From: Nocardia crassostreae | GTDB taxonomy: Bacteria; Actinomycetota; Actinomycetes; Mycobacteriales; Mycobacteriaceae | NCBI RefSeq assembly: GCF_001613405.1 | Contig: NZ_BDCH01000012.1 | Coordinates: forward strand, 682,001 to 746,000 | Direction of reading: 5' to 3' | Length of the DNA stretch: 64,000 nt | Shown: in pieces, positions 27,329 to 35,597 of the stretch | How positions within the stretch are numbered: the first letter of the stretch is position 1 | Layout: every line of letters begins with the position of its first letter | Position numbers and translations under genes: made by a program | Notes under the pieces: model-generated | What the model was told of the DNA's origin: nothing | Seen by the model: only the letters and a program-made list of their open reading frames with translations | Database searches by the model: none

Positions 27329-27775
27329 CTATTTCCGCAGTGCGTTGCCGTTGACGCCATCGGCCTCGAGCAGGTCGCTCTCGCCGGTTCCCGCCTGCCG
27401 GGCGAGCAGATCGCGGATCTCGGTGAGCAACTCCAGTTCGGTCGGGTCGGCCTTCACCTCGGTCGGTTTGGCCAGCCGCGACTTGAGGTGGTTCATCGGC
27501 AGGATGAGCACGAAGTACAGCACCGCCGCCACGGCCACGAAATTGATGCAGGCGCTGATGATCGGGCCGACCGCCACGAAGGTGGCGGGCTTATCGGACA
27601 GGATCTGGAAGCCAAGCCCGAATTCGGCATTACCGCCGAGCACCGCGAGCAGCGGCTCTAGCAAACCCTTGGTGATCGAGGTGACGATCGCGGTGAAGGC
27701 GGTGCCCATGACGACCGCCACCGCCAGATCGATGACATTGCCCCTCATCAGGAAGTCTTTGAAACCCTTGAGCAT
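27329..27775 (-). CDS. mscL: Large-conductance mechanosensitive channel
   Basis: 148 residues from ATG 27775. MLKGFKDFLMRGNVIDLAVAVVMGTAF is the N-terminal helix and first membrane helix with the gate constriction. VAAVLYFVLILPMN is the second, followed by the charged C-terminal bundle LLTEIRDLLARQ. The homopentamer opens under high membrane tension to release solutes after osmotic downshift. Next to a BCCT osmolyte carrier on the same strand. Confidence 0.93.
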   Translation of the reverse strand: MLKGFKDFLMRGNVIDLAVAVVMGTAFTAIVTSITKGLLEPLLAVLGGNAEFGLGFQILSDKPATFVAVGPIISACINFVAVAAVLYFVLILPMNHLKSRLAKPTEVKADPTELELLTEIRDLLARQAGTGESDLLEADGVNGNALRK

Positions 27776-27834
27776 GACGCTGGAAAATCCAATCCGAAGA
27801 CGATGTCGAGAATGTTCGCGCCGCAGTCTAAGGG

Positions 27835-29394
27835 CTAGCGGTGCTCGGCTCGGAACGTGCGTACCAGCGCGGCGCACATTGCGAGCATCACCACACTGAA
27901 CGGCAGCGCGATGAGAATCGCGACGGTCTGCAGCGTGGTCAGCGCCTGCGTCCCGGTGCCGCTGGCCACCAGCAGCGCGACCGCCACCGCGCCCTGCGCA
28001 CAGGTCCAGAAGGCGCGGCTCCAGGTGGGCGGTTCCGGATTGCCGCCCGAGGACAGCATGTTCACCACCAGCGCGCCGGAGTCGGCGGAGGTGACGAAGA
28101 ACAGCACGATCACCAGAATCGCCAGGCCCGCGGTGATCGACCCGCCGGGCAGGGTGTCGAGCAGGGCGAACAGGGCGCTGTCGCGGTCGGGCCCGTCCGG
28201 GCCGACAAGGCCGCCGCCGCCGAACATTTCGCGATGCAGACCGGCCCCGCCGAACACCCCGAACCAGACGAAGGTCAGCACCGTCGGCACCAGCAGCACC
28301 CCGGCCACGAACTCACGCACCGTGCGCCCACGCGAGATTCGCGCGATGAACACGCCCACGAACGGGGCCCAGGAAATCCACCAGCCCCAGTAGAAGACCG
28401 TCCACTGATTGGTCCAGTTGGTGCCGGTCGGGCCCTCGGTGGCCCCGGTGTAGAGGCTGAGCTTGGGCAGCTGCTGGAGATAGGTGCCGATGTTCTGCAC
28501 CAGATCGTTGACGATGAACAGCGTCGGCCCCGCGATCAGGACATAGAGCAGCAGTAGCCCGGCCACGCCCATATTCGCCTGGGACAGCAGCTTGATGCCC
28601 TTGTCCACGCCGGTCGCCACCGAGACGGTCGCCAGCGCGGTGACCCCGATGATGAGCACCACCTGCAGGCCCTTGCCCGGTTCGTGCAGCCAGCCTTGAT
28701 GATTCAGCCCGGCCGAGATCTGCAGCACGCCCAGCCCCAGCGAGGTGGCCACGCCGAAGACGGTGCCGATCACGGCCACGATATCGATGACATCCCCGCG
28801 CCACCCGCGAATCCGGTCGCCGACAAGCGATTCCAGCGACCAGCGAATGGACACCGGCCGCCCCCGGCGGTGGATGGAATACGCGATGGCCAGCCCCACC
28901 ACCACATAGATCGCCCACGGATGGATGCCCCAGTGCAGGAAGGTCTGCACCATGGCCGCGTCCGCGCGCTGCGCGGGCGTCGCGCCGACGCCGGGGCGCG
29001 GATCCTCGTAGTGGAACAGCGGTTCGGCCACGCCCCAGAACACCAGGCCGATGCCCATCCCCGCGGCGAACAGCATGGAAAGCCAGGCGCCCATGGAGTA
29101 TTGCGGCCGCTCGCCGTCATTGCCGAGGGTGATGCCGCCGAACCGGCTGAACCCCAGCCAGATCGCGAACACCACGAACAGCGTGACAATGACGATGTAG
29201 TACCAGCCGAAGCCGCCGATCACATTGTCCTGCAGCGCCTTCGCCTGTCGCGCCGCCAGATCCCGGAACACGATGGCGTACACCGTGAATGCCGCCACCA
29301 CGATCGCCGCGGGCCAGAACACCCTGGGCGCCACCGCCGCCCGGTGATGCACCGGAGTGGTCTCGGAGCCGTAGGTCCTGCTCGGTGCGCTCAA
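27835..29394 (-). CDS. BCCT-family osmolyte transporter (betaine/choline/carnitine type)
   Basis: 519 residues, 12 helices. The family Trp box WTVFYWGWWISWAPFVGVFIARIS in helix 8 and the GMGIGLVFWGVAEPLFHY region in helix 3-4 are both present. The C-terminal tail is short, lacking the long charged osmosensor of BetP, so activity may be constitutive or transcriptionally controlled. Imports compatible solutes with sodium or protons. Together with mscL it makes an osmotic-balance pair (uptake and emergency release). Confidence 0.9.
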   Translation of the reverse strand: MSAPSRTYGSETTPVHHRAAVAPRVFWPAAIVVAAFTVYAIVFRDLAARQAKALQDNVIGGFGWYYIVIVTLFVVFAIWLGFSRFGGITLGNDGERPQYSMGAWLSMLFAAGMGIGLVFWGVAEPLFHYEDPRPGVGATPAQRADAAMVQTFLHWGIHPWAIYVVVGLAIAYSIHRRGRPVSIRWSLESLVGDRIRGWRGDVIDIVAVIGTVFGVATSLGLGVLQISAGLNHQGWLHEPGKGLQVVLIIGVTALATVSVATGVDKGIKLLSQANMGVAGLLLLYVLIAGPTLFIVNDLVQNIGTYLQQLPKLSLYTGATEGPTGTNWTNQWTVFYWGWWISWAPFVGVFIARISRGRTVREFVAGVLLVPTVLTFVWFGVFGGAGLHREMFGGGGLVGPDGPDRDSALFALLDTLPGGSITAGLAILVIVLFFVTSADSGALVVNMLSSGGNPEPPTWSRAFWTCAQGAVAVALLVASGTGTQALTTLQTVAILIALPFSVVMLAMCAALVRTFRAEHR

Positions 29395-29435
29395 AGTGAC
29401 GTCCTCCCCGTGAAATCCCGTATCGGAACGACGAG

Positions 29436-29480
29436 CAACCCCGATTCCGGGCCGCGGCCGTGGGACCGGAATCGGGGTTG
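29436..29480 (-). terminator. Hairpin terminator of the small helical-protein operon
   Basis: A 15-base perfect stem, 29436-29450 with 29466-29480 (CAACCCCGATTCCGG and its complement), 15-base loop, directly after the gene ending at 29487. No clear U-tract, as is common in GC-rich actinobacteria. Confidence 0.7.
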
Positions 29481-29486
29481 TCCGCG

Positions 29487-29801
29487 CTACTTGCCGACCT
29501 TGTCCTTCATGGCGGTGACGATCTCGTTGACCGCCGCCATGACGTCCTGGGCGGCGTGCTCGAGATTCGCCCGGACCTGTTCGAGAGTGCCCTGCATATC
29601 GTCGGTATTGAGCTTGTCGGCGAACGCCTTCGCCATATCGGCGAGATCGGCGGCGGCGGTGCTGGCCCGGTCCGCGAGCTCGGCGGCCGCGCCGCTGGCC
29701 TTCTCGGCGAGCTGCCCCGCGGCGGCCTGGGCCTGGGCGGCCAGGTCGGTGGCCGTGCCGCTGATATCGGGCGGCGTGCTGGCGTTGTCATTCGTCGGCA
29801 T
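29487..29801 (-). CDS. Small Ala-rich amphipathic helical protein (LEA/apolipoprotein-like)
   Basis: 104 residues from ATG 29801. From residue 15 on it is nearly all helix-forming, with repeating 11-residue-like units (AAQAQAAAGQLAEKASGAAA, ELADRASTAAADLADMAKAF), no Cys and no signal peptide. Such proteins act as desiccation or osmotic protectants or bind membranes. It follows a related small protein gene at 11 bases distance in the same operon. Confidence 0.65.
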   Translation of the reverse strand: MPTNDNASTPPDISGTATDLAAQAQAAAGQLAEKASGAAAELADRASTAAADLADMAKAFADKLNTDDMQGTLEQVRANLEHAAQDVMAAVNEIVTAMKDKVGK

Positions 29802-29811
29802 GAGCGGTCCT

Positions 29812-30036
29812 CTACTTCGCGCCGCCGCCGAACTTGTCCTTGGCCTTCTGCATGGTGTCGTCGGCCATGTTCCGCATGTCCTGCCCGGCATCCTGCATCC
29901 GGTTCTTGGTGTCCTGGGTGGCGTCGTGGAACTTGTCCTCGAATTCGTCCGCCTGGTTCTCGATCCGCTGACCCATTCCCTCGGCCGACTTCTTGGCCTT
30001 GTCGGCCATTTCCTTGGCCTTGTCCTTCAGGGACAT
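29812..30036 (-). CDS. Small hydrophilic stress protein (CsbD/LEA-like)
   Basis: 74 residues, very rich in Lys, Asp, Met and Gln: MSLKDKAKEMADKAKKSAEG onward with DATQDTKNRMQDAGQDM repeats. Fully helical and hydrophilic with no hydrophobic core, like CsbD-type general-stress proteins or LEA proteins. First gene of the two-gene operon; ribosome site AGGGAGG is present upstream of ATG 30036. Its position beside mscL and a BCCT carrier supports an osmotic-stress role (inference). Confidence 0.65.
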   Translation of the reverse strand: MSLKDKAKEMADKAKKSAEGMGQRIENQADEFEDKFHDATQDTKNRMQDAGQDMRNMADDTMQKAKDKFGGGAK

Positions 30037-30170
30037 CGAAACCTCCCTAGGTGTGACACGCCCGGAGTCCGGGGTGCATGACGGGGTACTTCGACGAGCG
30101 GACTGCGAATGCAGCGATCTTTCAGCAACCGATACTAGTCGCTCGAGTCACATCACGCATGTGGGAACGT

Positions 30171-31469
30171 TCAGGCCACCGGTCCGAGCACCCGCTCGAT
30201 ATAGGCGTTGGTGAACCGGCCCTTGGGGTCGAAACGGCGGCGGACCTCGGCGAACCTGTCCCACTCCGGGTACCGGGCGCTGAGCGTCTCGGCGGTCTGG
30301 AAGTGCCGCTTACCCCAGTGCGGGCGGCCGTCGTAGCGATCGAAGACCCGCTCGCAGGCGCGGAAGTACGCCTCGTACTCCATGCCCTCGTACTGGTGCA
30401 CGGCGATATAGCAGGTATCGCGGCCACCGTCGGGGGAGAGGAAGGCATCGTCGGGGGCGACCCAGCGCACCTCGATCGGCATGGCGGTGTCGAACCGCTT
30501 GGCGACGTCCTTGATCTCGCGAAAGGCGTCGGCCGAATGTTCGCGCGGGATGGCGTATTCCATCTCGGTGAAGCGGAACAGCCGGGGGCTGGCGAACACC
30601 TTGTAGGAGCGCTCCACCTGCCGCCGGTAGCTGCCCGCATAGGCCGCGCCGCGCTGCACGTACGGAATGAGGCTCGGGCGGCGGCGGGTCAGGCGGCACA
30701 GTGCATCGAAGGCGTAGTTGGTGACCAGGATGTCGGAGAACCAGTCCACGGCCTTGCCGCGCGGCTGTTCGGGCAGGTCGACGGCATTGTTGCACTTGGT
30801 CATGGCCAGTGGGCTGTGCGCGAACATGTAGAACTCGAAGTGCTCGTTGCCGTCGACATGGGTGTCGAGGTCGGCGAGGATCTCCTCCACCGGCACGGGC
30901 CGTTCCACGCCTTCGAGCACGAAGGACGGGACCATCTGCATGGTGACGGCGGTGACCACGCCGAGGGCGCCCACATTCACCCGCGCGGCGCGCCAGCCGT
31001 CCGGATCGGTCTGCTCATTGAGCTCCACCCGGCTGCCGTCGGCCAGCATGAGTTCCACCGAATGCAGTGCGGCGGAGAGGTTCTGCAATGTGGCGCCGGT
31101 GCCGTGGGTGCCGGTGGCGGTCGCGCCCGCGATGGACTGCACGTCGATATCGCCGAGATTGGGGAAGGCCAGGCCCATGGGGTGCAGCGCGGTGCTGGCC
31201 GCATTGAGGGTGATACCGGCTTCGGCGCGGACCAGGCCGGTCTCGCGATCCACCGAGAGGATCTTGTCGAGCTTGTTCAGCCGCATGAGCGTGCCGTCCG
31301 TGAGCACGGTCTCGGTGAAGGAGTGTCCGGATCCGGCGACGCGGACGGTGTGGCCGGATGCCTCGGCCCGGGCGAGCACTGCGGCGACTTCCTCGGGCGA
31401 GCCCGGTACGGCGATGGACGCCGGAGTACAGCTCTGATCTCCGGCCCAGTTAACCCATGAGTTGGTCAT
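30171..31469 (-). CDS. FAD-linked aldonolactone oxidase (D-arabinono-1,4-lactone oxidase/gulonolactone dehydrogenase family)
   Basis: 432 residues from ATG 31469. N-terminal FAD_binding_4 domain with RVAGSGHSFTETVLTDGTLM (residues about 45-65) and GATATGTHGTG. The C-terminal ALO domain ends with RPHWGKRHF, the HWxK motif that identifies aldonolactone oxidoreductases. Oxidises sugar lactones to ascorbate-like products or links to the respiratory chain. A 7-base-arm palindrome straddles its start codon. Downstream of a TetR gene on the same strand. Confidence 0.87.
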   Translation of the reverse strand: MTNSWVNWAGDQSCTPASIAVPGSPEEVAAVLARAEASGHTVRVAGSGHSFTETVLTDGTLMRLNKLDKILSVDRETGLVRAEAGITLNAASTALHPMGLAFPNLGDIDVQSIAGATATGTHGTGATLQNLSAALHSVELMLADGSRVELNEQTDPDGWRAARVNVGALGVVTAVTMQMVPSFVLEGVERPVPVEEILADLDTHVDGNEHFEFYMFAHSPLAMTKCNNAVDLPEQPRGKAVDWFSDILVTNYAFDALCRLTRRRPSLIPYVQRGAAYAGSYRRQVERSYKVFASPRLFRFTEMEYAIPREHSADAFREIKDVAKRFDTAMPIEVRWVAPDDAFLSPDGGRDTCYIAVHQYEGMEYEAYFRACERVFDRYDGRPHWGKRHFQTAETLSARYPEWDRFAEVRRRFDPKGRFTNAYIERVLGPVA

Positions 31470-31478
31470 GCGACCAAC
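31461..31478. promoter_or_regulatory. Palindrome over the start codon of the lactone oxidase
   Basis: GTTGGTC-ATGC-GACCAAC, perfect 7-base arms. On the minus strand TAAAGT lies 7 bases before the ATG, fitting a -10 box for a leaderless transcript; the palindrome would then sit at the transcription start. Confidence 0.45.
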
Positions 31479-31502
31479 TTTAAACCGCAAGTGCGAGGAG
31501 CG

Positions 31503-32177
31503 CTACCGTTTGCGGCCCGCGTACATGGCGGCTTTTGCGCCCTCGACCTCTTCTTCGGTGAGCGCGGGCTGGGGCAGCGGCAGACGCGCGATACGGTCGC
31601 CGCGCACGCCATTGAGGACGAGCGGCACATACCGCTTCCAGACCTCGGTATTGACCGGGCGCGCGAAACCGGCGACCGCGTCGACCATATTGACCATGGC
31701 GAAGAAATCGCCCGCCTCGATATCCGGCTGCAGTGCCCCCGCTTCCTGGGCGCGATTGATGACGGCCTGGAAGCCGGGCCGGATGGTGTCCTTCATGCAC
31801 GCGAAACGTTCCATGCTGTCGTGCATTTCGAGCATGACCTCGCTGAAGCCGCGATTGGCCGCCATATGCATGCACGCGTGCTCGAACAACTGCACCAGAC
31901 CGTCCCACGGGTCCGGGGCGGCGAGCGCCGCATCGATGGCCTCGCCGAGTTCGGTGACCATCTGGTCGAAGACCTCGGAGATGAGTTCCTGCTTGTTCGC
32001 GAAGCGCCGATAGACGGTGCCCACGCCGACGCCGGCGCGTTCGGCCACATCGTCGAGGGTCACCTCGAGGCCGCGATCGGCGAATAGCTCGCGCGCGGCA
32101 GCAATGATGCGCTGCTGATTGCGGGCGGCATCGGCGCGCAAACGCCGAGGTGGGGGCGCGGTAGTGACGTGATTCAC
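31503..32177 (-). CDS. TetR-family transcriptional regulator
   Basis: 224 residues. Helix-turn-helix RIIAAARELFADRGLEVTLDDVAERAGVGVGTVYRRFANKQELISEVF at about residues 23-70, then a TetR C-terminal domain. Divergent from an MFS exporter gene. The intergenic region holds two CGGAG-N7-CTCCG operators. Confidence 0.88.
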   Translation of the reverse strand: MNHVTTAPPPRRLRADAARNQQRIIAAARELFADRGLEVTLDDVAERAGVGVGTVYRRFANKQELISEVFDQMVTELGEAIDAALAAPDPWDGLVQLFEHACMHMAANRGFSEVMLEMHDSMERFACMKDTIRPGFQAVINRAQEAGALQPDIEAGDFFAMVNMVDAVAGFARPVNTEVWKRYVPLVLNGVRGDRIARLPLPQPALTEEEVEGAKAAMYAGRKR

Positions 32178-32207
32178 AGCCCAATCCTAACAGGAGCCGG
32201 GATTAAC

Positions 32208-32267
32208 CGGAGGCTATATCTCCGTTTAGCTGGTACCTTCGAACGGTAAGCGGAGACCGGTTCTCCG
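32208..32267. promoter_or_regulatory. Two TetR operators CGGAG-N7-CTCCG
   Basis: Site 1 at 32208-32224 (CGGAG-GCTATAT-CTCCG) and site 2 at 32251-32267 (CGGAG-ACCGGTT-CTCCG), flanked by TAA and TTA that extend the symmetry. The centres are 43 bases apart, about four helical turns, between divergent tetR and MFS genes. Confidence 0.7.
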
Positions 32268-32292
32268 TTAAGTATAGGGGACGAGGAAACCA

Positions 32293-33324
32293 ATGACGAC
32301 AGCTCTGGAGAAAGATGTGGCCGCTCCGGCCGCGGCCGGGCGGCGTGGCTCCCACGCCCTCCGCTGGTGGGTGCTGGCCGTACTCGGCGTGGCACAGCTC
32401 ATGGTCGTGCTGGACGCGACCGTCGTGAATATCGCGCTGCCCGAGGCGCAGCTGGATCTCGGGTTCTCCAATGCCGATCGACAGTGGGTCATCACCGGAT
32501 ACGCCCTCGCCTTCGGCAGCCTGCTGTTGCTCGGCGGACGGCTCTCCGATCTGTTCGGTCGCCGCAATACCTTCATTGCCGGTCTGGTCGGCTTCGCGGT
32601 CGCCTCGGCGGTCGGCGGTGCGGCCGCCAACTTCGAGGTGCTGGTCGGCGCACGCGTGGCGCAGGGCGTGTTCGGCGCGCTGCTGGCCCCGGCCGCGCTG
32701 TCGCTGCTGACCGTGACCTTCACCGAACCGACCGAGCGGGCCAAGGCCTTCGGCATCTTCGGCGCCATCGCGGGCGCGGGCGGTGCGCTGGGTCTGCTGC
32801 TCGGCGGTGCGCTCACCGAATGGGCCTCGTGGCGCTGGGGCATGTACGTGAACCTGGTCTTCGCCGCCGTGGCGTTGGTCGGCGCGGTCATGCTGCTGGC
32901 CAAGCATGTGGCCACCGAACGGCCGAAGCTCGATATCCCGGGCACGATCACGGTGACGGCCGCGCTGTTCGCCATCGTGTACGGCTTCTCGCACGCCGAA
33001 TCCGACGGCTGGACCAACTCGGTGACCCTGGCCTTCCTGATCGGCGGCACGGCGTTGCTGGCGGCGTTCGTGACCAGCCAGCAGGTCGGCGGTTCCATCG
33101 GCACCGCGCTGCTGAGCACCCTGGCCGCCACCGCGTTCAACGACTATGTGGGCCAGCATGTCCCGCCGTCGCCCGCGGTGCTGGCGGAGGCCGCGGTGGA
33201 GAGCTACACCACCACCTTCTGGTGGGCGGCCGCGATCTTCGTGGTGGGTGCGGTGATCACCGGATTCATCATGCCGGACAAGGCCCCGGTGCCCGCCGAG
33301 GGCGAACCGGTGCTCGCGCACTGA
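32293..33324 (+). CDS. MFS exporter, DHA2 family, with internal in-frame deletion
   Basis: 343 residues from ATG 32293 (ribosome site GAGGAAAC), where about 480 are expected. Helices 1-8 are normal: LDATVVNIALPEAQ, GRLSDLFGRRNTF, WASWRWGMYVNLVF. After TALLAAFV the text jumps to TSQQVGGSIGTALLSTLAATAF, which normally follows helix 12, so about 140 residues with four or five helices are gone while the frame is kept. The residual protein probably cannot transport. A well-formed terminator follows directly. Confidence 0.75.
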   Translation: MTTALEKDVAAPAAAGRRGSHALRWWVLAVLGVAQLMVVLDATVVNIALPEAQLDLGFSNADRQWVITGYALAFGSLLLLGGRLSDLFGRRNTFIAGLVGFAVASAVGGAAANFEVLVGARVAQGVFGALLAPAALSLLTVTFTEPTERAKAFGIFGAIAGAGGALGLLLGGALTEWASWRWGMYVNLVFAAVALVGAVMLLAKHVATERPKLDIPGTITVTAALFAIVYGFSHAESDGWTNSVTLAFLIGGTALLAAFVTSQQVGGSIGTALLSTLAATAFNDYVGQHVPPSPAVLAEAAVESYTTTFWWAAAIFVVGAVITGFIMPDKAPVPAEGEPVLAH

Positions 33325-33334
33325 GGTCTGGATG

Positions 33335-33384
33335 AAACGAGGCGGGCTCACTCACGAATGTGAGTGAGCCCGCCTCGTTTTCAG
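33335..33384. terminator. Strong bidirectional terminator
   Basis: A 21-base perfect stem (33335-33355 with 33360-33380), GAAT tetraloop, AAA on one side and TTTT on the other. Serves both the MFS gene and the convergent lipase gene. Confidence 0.9.
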
Positions 33385-33390
33385 TAGTTA

Positions 33391-34614
33391 CTAGCAGTTG
33401 GACGGTGCGGCCAGCCCCGCGAAGCGATCGGCCAGGTAGCCGATGGCATTGGCCGCTCCGGGGAAGATGGCGGTGCCGTGATCCGCGCCCGGAATGATCT
33501 CGAAGAGCACCGGGGTTCCGGAGGCGCAGTAGCGGCCGGTGGTGGCGAGGGCGAGATCCAGGGGAACCTGGTCATTGCTGCCGTGCCACTGGTAGAGGGG
33601 CGCGCGCGGGACGCCCGGATAGATCTCCAGCGCGTTCTCGTGGAAGATCCGGTAGAGCGTCGGATCGGTTTCCCGGCCCGGGTAGAAGACCTCGCTCAGG
33701 GTCTTGTTGGCCCCGGCCGAGATGATGTCGTCCACACAGGAATTGGCGATCCGGTCGCGCAGCGCGAAGCCCGCCGGAGTGAGCGACTCATCCATGAGCA
33801 GTGCGCCCGGATACTCCCGTTCCATGCCGACGCCGAGCGCGAAGCCGAGCCCGAACAGCGGATGCGGGGCATTGCCGTTGGCGATGGCGATCTTGCCCGG
33901 ATTGACCGGCACACCGCCTTGCGCCACACCGACAATGGGGAGCTCGGGCGCGTAATCGGGGGCCAGCACCGCGGCGAAACCGGTGGACATCGCGCCGCCG
34001 GAGTATCCGGCCAGGCCGACCGGCGAATCACCCAGTCCCGTCGGCGGGAAGCGCTTGGCGGCGCGAATGCCGTCGAGGGTGATCTGGCCGCCTAGTCGAG
34101 CCGCACCGTAGGCGCTGGTCGGGCCCAGGTGGTCGGGTACGGCAATGGCCCAGCCGCGCGCCAGCAGCAGGTTCAGCGCGCCGGATTCCTTGAGTCCGCC
34201 GTCGAACAGGGCGTGCGACGGAGCGCATTGCATCCCCAGGGAATTCACGAACGGCTGATACGAGACCAGCGGCCGCGGCCCGCCGCCGCCGGGGACGATC
34301 AGGGTGGTGACGCCCATGATCGGGCCGTCGTGGGAGTTATTGGAGCGAAAGCCCAGCTGCCACACTGTCGCACCGGCGAATCCGTGCGCGGGCACGATGC
34401 GGGAGCGGACGATGTCGCCGGGTGCGAAGTCACCGATATTCGGTGGGGCGTAATAGAACCCGTCCGGATCTCCGATCGGGTAGATGGCGCCGTGGGCGGG
34501 TGGTGCGCCCGCCATCGCGGCCAGCAGTATCGCCGCGGTACTCAGGCTCTGGACCAGCATCCTTCTGATTCCTTGCCGGACCGCCAACTTGGCTCCTCGA
34601 GGCCGATGGGACAA
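33391..34614 (-). CDS. Secreted lipase (LIP family)
   Basis: 407 residues from the first start; ATG at 34560 (MLVQSLSTAAIL) is an equally good start and begins the signal peptide, cleaved after AHG. An alpha/beta hydrolase with nucleophile Ser in GLAGYSGGAMSTGFAA, Asp in YQWHGSNDQVPLDL and His in IPGADHGTAIF. The fold and PPNIGDFAPGDIVRSR start match the secretory lipase (LIP) family of triacylglycerol lipases. Terminates into the shared hairpin. Confidence 0.87.
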   Translation of the reverse strand: MSHRPRGAKLAVRQGIRRMLVQSLSTAAILLAAMAGAPPAHGAIYPIGDPDGFYYAPPNIGDFAPGDIVRSRIVPAHGFAGATVWQLGFRSNNSHDGPIMGVTTLIVPGGGGPRPLVSYQPFVNSLGMQCAPSHALFDGGLKESGALNLLLARGWAIAVPDHLGPTSAYGAARLGGQITLDGIRAAKRFPPTGLGDSPVGLAGYSGGAMSTGFAAVLAPDYAPELPIVGVAQGGVPVNPGKIAIANGNAPHPLFGLGFALGVGMEREYPGALLMDESLTPAGFALRDRIANSCVDDIISAGANKTLSEVFYPGRETDPTLYRIFHENALEIYPGVPRAPLYQWHGSNDQVPLDLALATTGRYCASGTPVLFEIIPGADHGTAIFPGAANAIGYLADRFAGLAAPSNC

Positions 34615-34707
34615 CTCTGGGCAAGCGGCACTATCCTCGCAGTTCCCGGGTGCTCTAGATCCTCAGCAACACGCCGAAAAGCAACTATTTAGCAAACTGT
34701 CGAGGAG

Positions 34708-35142
34708 GTGATGGCGGCGAAGACCGGAAGCATCGACGGACGGGTGCTCACCGCCATCGCCCTGGGCGGCGGCCTCGGCGCGGTACTGCGCTACTGGGTG
34801 AGCCTGGGCGTGCCCGAGGCGGCCGGGATACCCTGGCAGACCTTGGCGGTCAACGCGATCGGCTGTCTGGCCATCGGCGTCCTCATGGTCGGCATCACCG
34901 AGTTCTGGTCGGTGCACCGGCTAGTGCGGCCCTTTCTCGGCATCGGTGTGCTGGGCGGCTTCACCACGTTCTCCACGTATGCCGTCGAAGTTCGTAGACT
35001 GCTCGAATCGGGCCGAACGGTTTCCGCGTTCGGCTACCTCGGGGGCACGGTGGTGGTTTCGCTGGGAGCGGTGGTGCTCGGAATGGGCGCCACCCGGTGG
35101 GCAGTACGCACGGCACGACGATTGGGGGCAGGCGATGAATGA
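34708..35142 (+). CDS. crcB: Fluoride channel subunit, Fluc/CrcB
   Basis: 144 residues from GTG 34708 or ATG 34711 behind GAGGAG. Four membrane helices. VNAIGCLAIGVLMVG in helix 2 and LGGFTTFSTYAVEV, the Fluc phenylalanine-box and Thr/Ser track, in helix 3. With the second copy downstream it likely forms a heterodimeric dual-topology fluoride exporter. No fluoride riboswitch was found upstream. Confidence 0.9.
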   Translation: MMAAKTGSIDGRVLTAIALGGGLGAVLRYWVSLGVPEAAGIPWQTLAVNAIGCLAIGVLMVGITEFWSVHRLVRPFLGIGVLGGFTTFSTYAVEVRRLLESGRTVSAFGYLGGTVVVSLGAVVLGMGATRWAVRTARRLGAGDE

Positions 35143-35191
35143 GGCGTATTCGCACCGGATACCTGCCTCCGGAGACGAGGTGCGGCGATGA
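35135..35191 (+). CDS. 18-residue coupling ORF between the two crcB genes
   Basis: ATG 35135 overlaps the crcB stop, and its own TGA overlaps the ATG of the second crcB (ATGA at 35188). The product MNEAYSHRIPASGDEVRR has no known motif. It closes a 45-base gap with continuous translation, so it may keep ribosomes moving from one subunit gene to the next. Confidence 0.35.
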   Translation: MNEAYSHRIPASGDEVRR

Positions 35192-35550
35192 CGGCGGTGC
35201 TGGTGATCGTCGGCGGGATGCTCGGGGCGCCGACCCGTTATCTGGTGGATCGCGCGGTGGCCCGTCGATTCGATAGTGTCTTTCCACTGGGCACACTGGT
35301 GGTGAACGTGACCGGTTCTGCCCTGCTCGGCCTGTTGATCGGTGCGGGAGCAAACCATTGGCTGCTTGCGACCGCCGGAACCGGCTTCTGCGGGGCGCTG
35401 ACCACGTTCAGTACGTTCGGATACGAGACGGTTCGATTGGCCGAGGAGGGCGCTTACAGCTATGCGGTGGCGAACATCGTGATCGGCGTTGCGGCAAGTC
35501 TGGCCGCGGCCTATCTCGGTGCCTCGTTCGGGCAGGGGGTGTGGCCGTGA
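35188..35550 (+). CDS. crcB: Fluoride channel subunit, Fluc/CrcB (second copy)
   Basis: 120 residues, four membrane helices. VNVTGSALLGLLIG and CGALTTFSTFGYETVRLAEEG carry the Fluc polar track and Phe residues. The N-terminus VIVGGMLGAPTRYLVDRAV has charges opposite in layout to the first copy, as expected for antiparallel heterodimers. Just upstream of phosphoglucomutase, possibly the same transcript. Confidence 0.9.
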   Translation: MTAVLVIVGGMLGAPTRYLVDRAVARRFDSVFPLGTLVVNVTGSALLGLLIGAGANHWLLATAGTGFCGALTTFSTFGYETVRLAEEGAYSYAVANIVIGVAASLAAAYLGASFGQGVWP

Positions 35551-35597
35551 TCCTGATGACCAGCCGGGCACAGGCGATACGGAAGGGAGGCGCGAGC

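Noticed and set aside
34615..34707. Fluoride riboswitch ahead of crcB
   Set aside because: I found no match to the conserved crcB RNA motif or its pseudoknot pairings.
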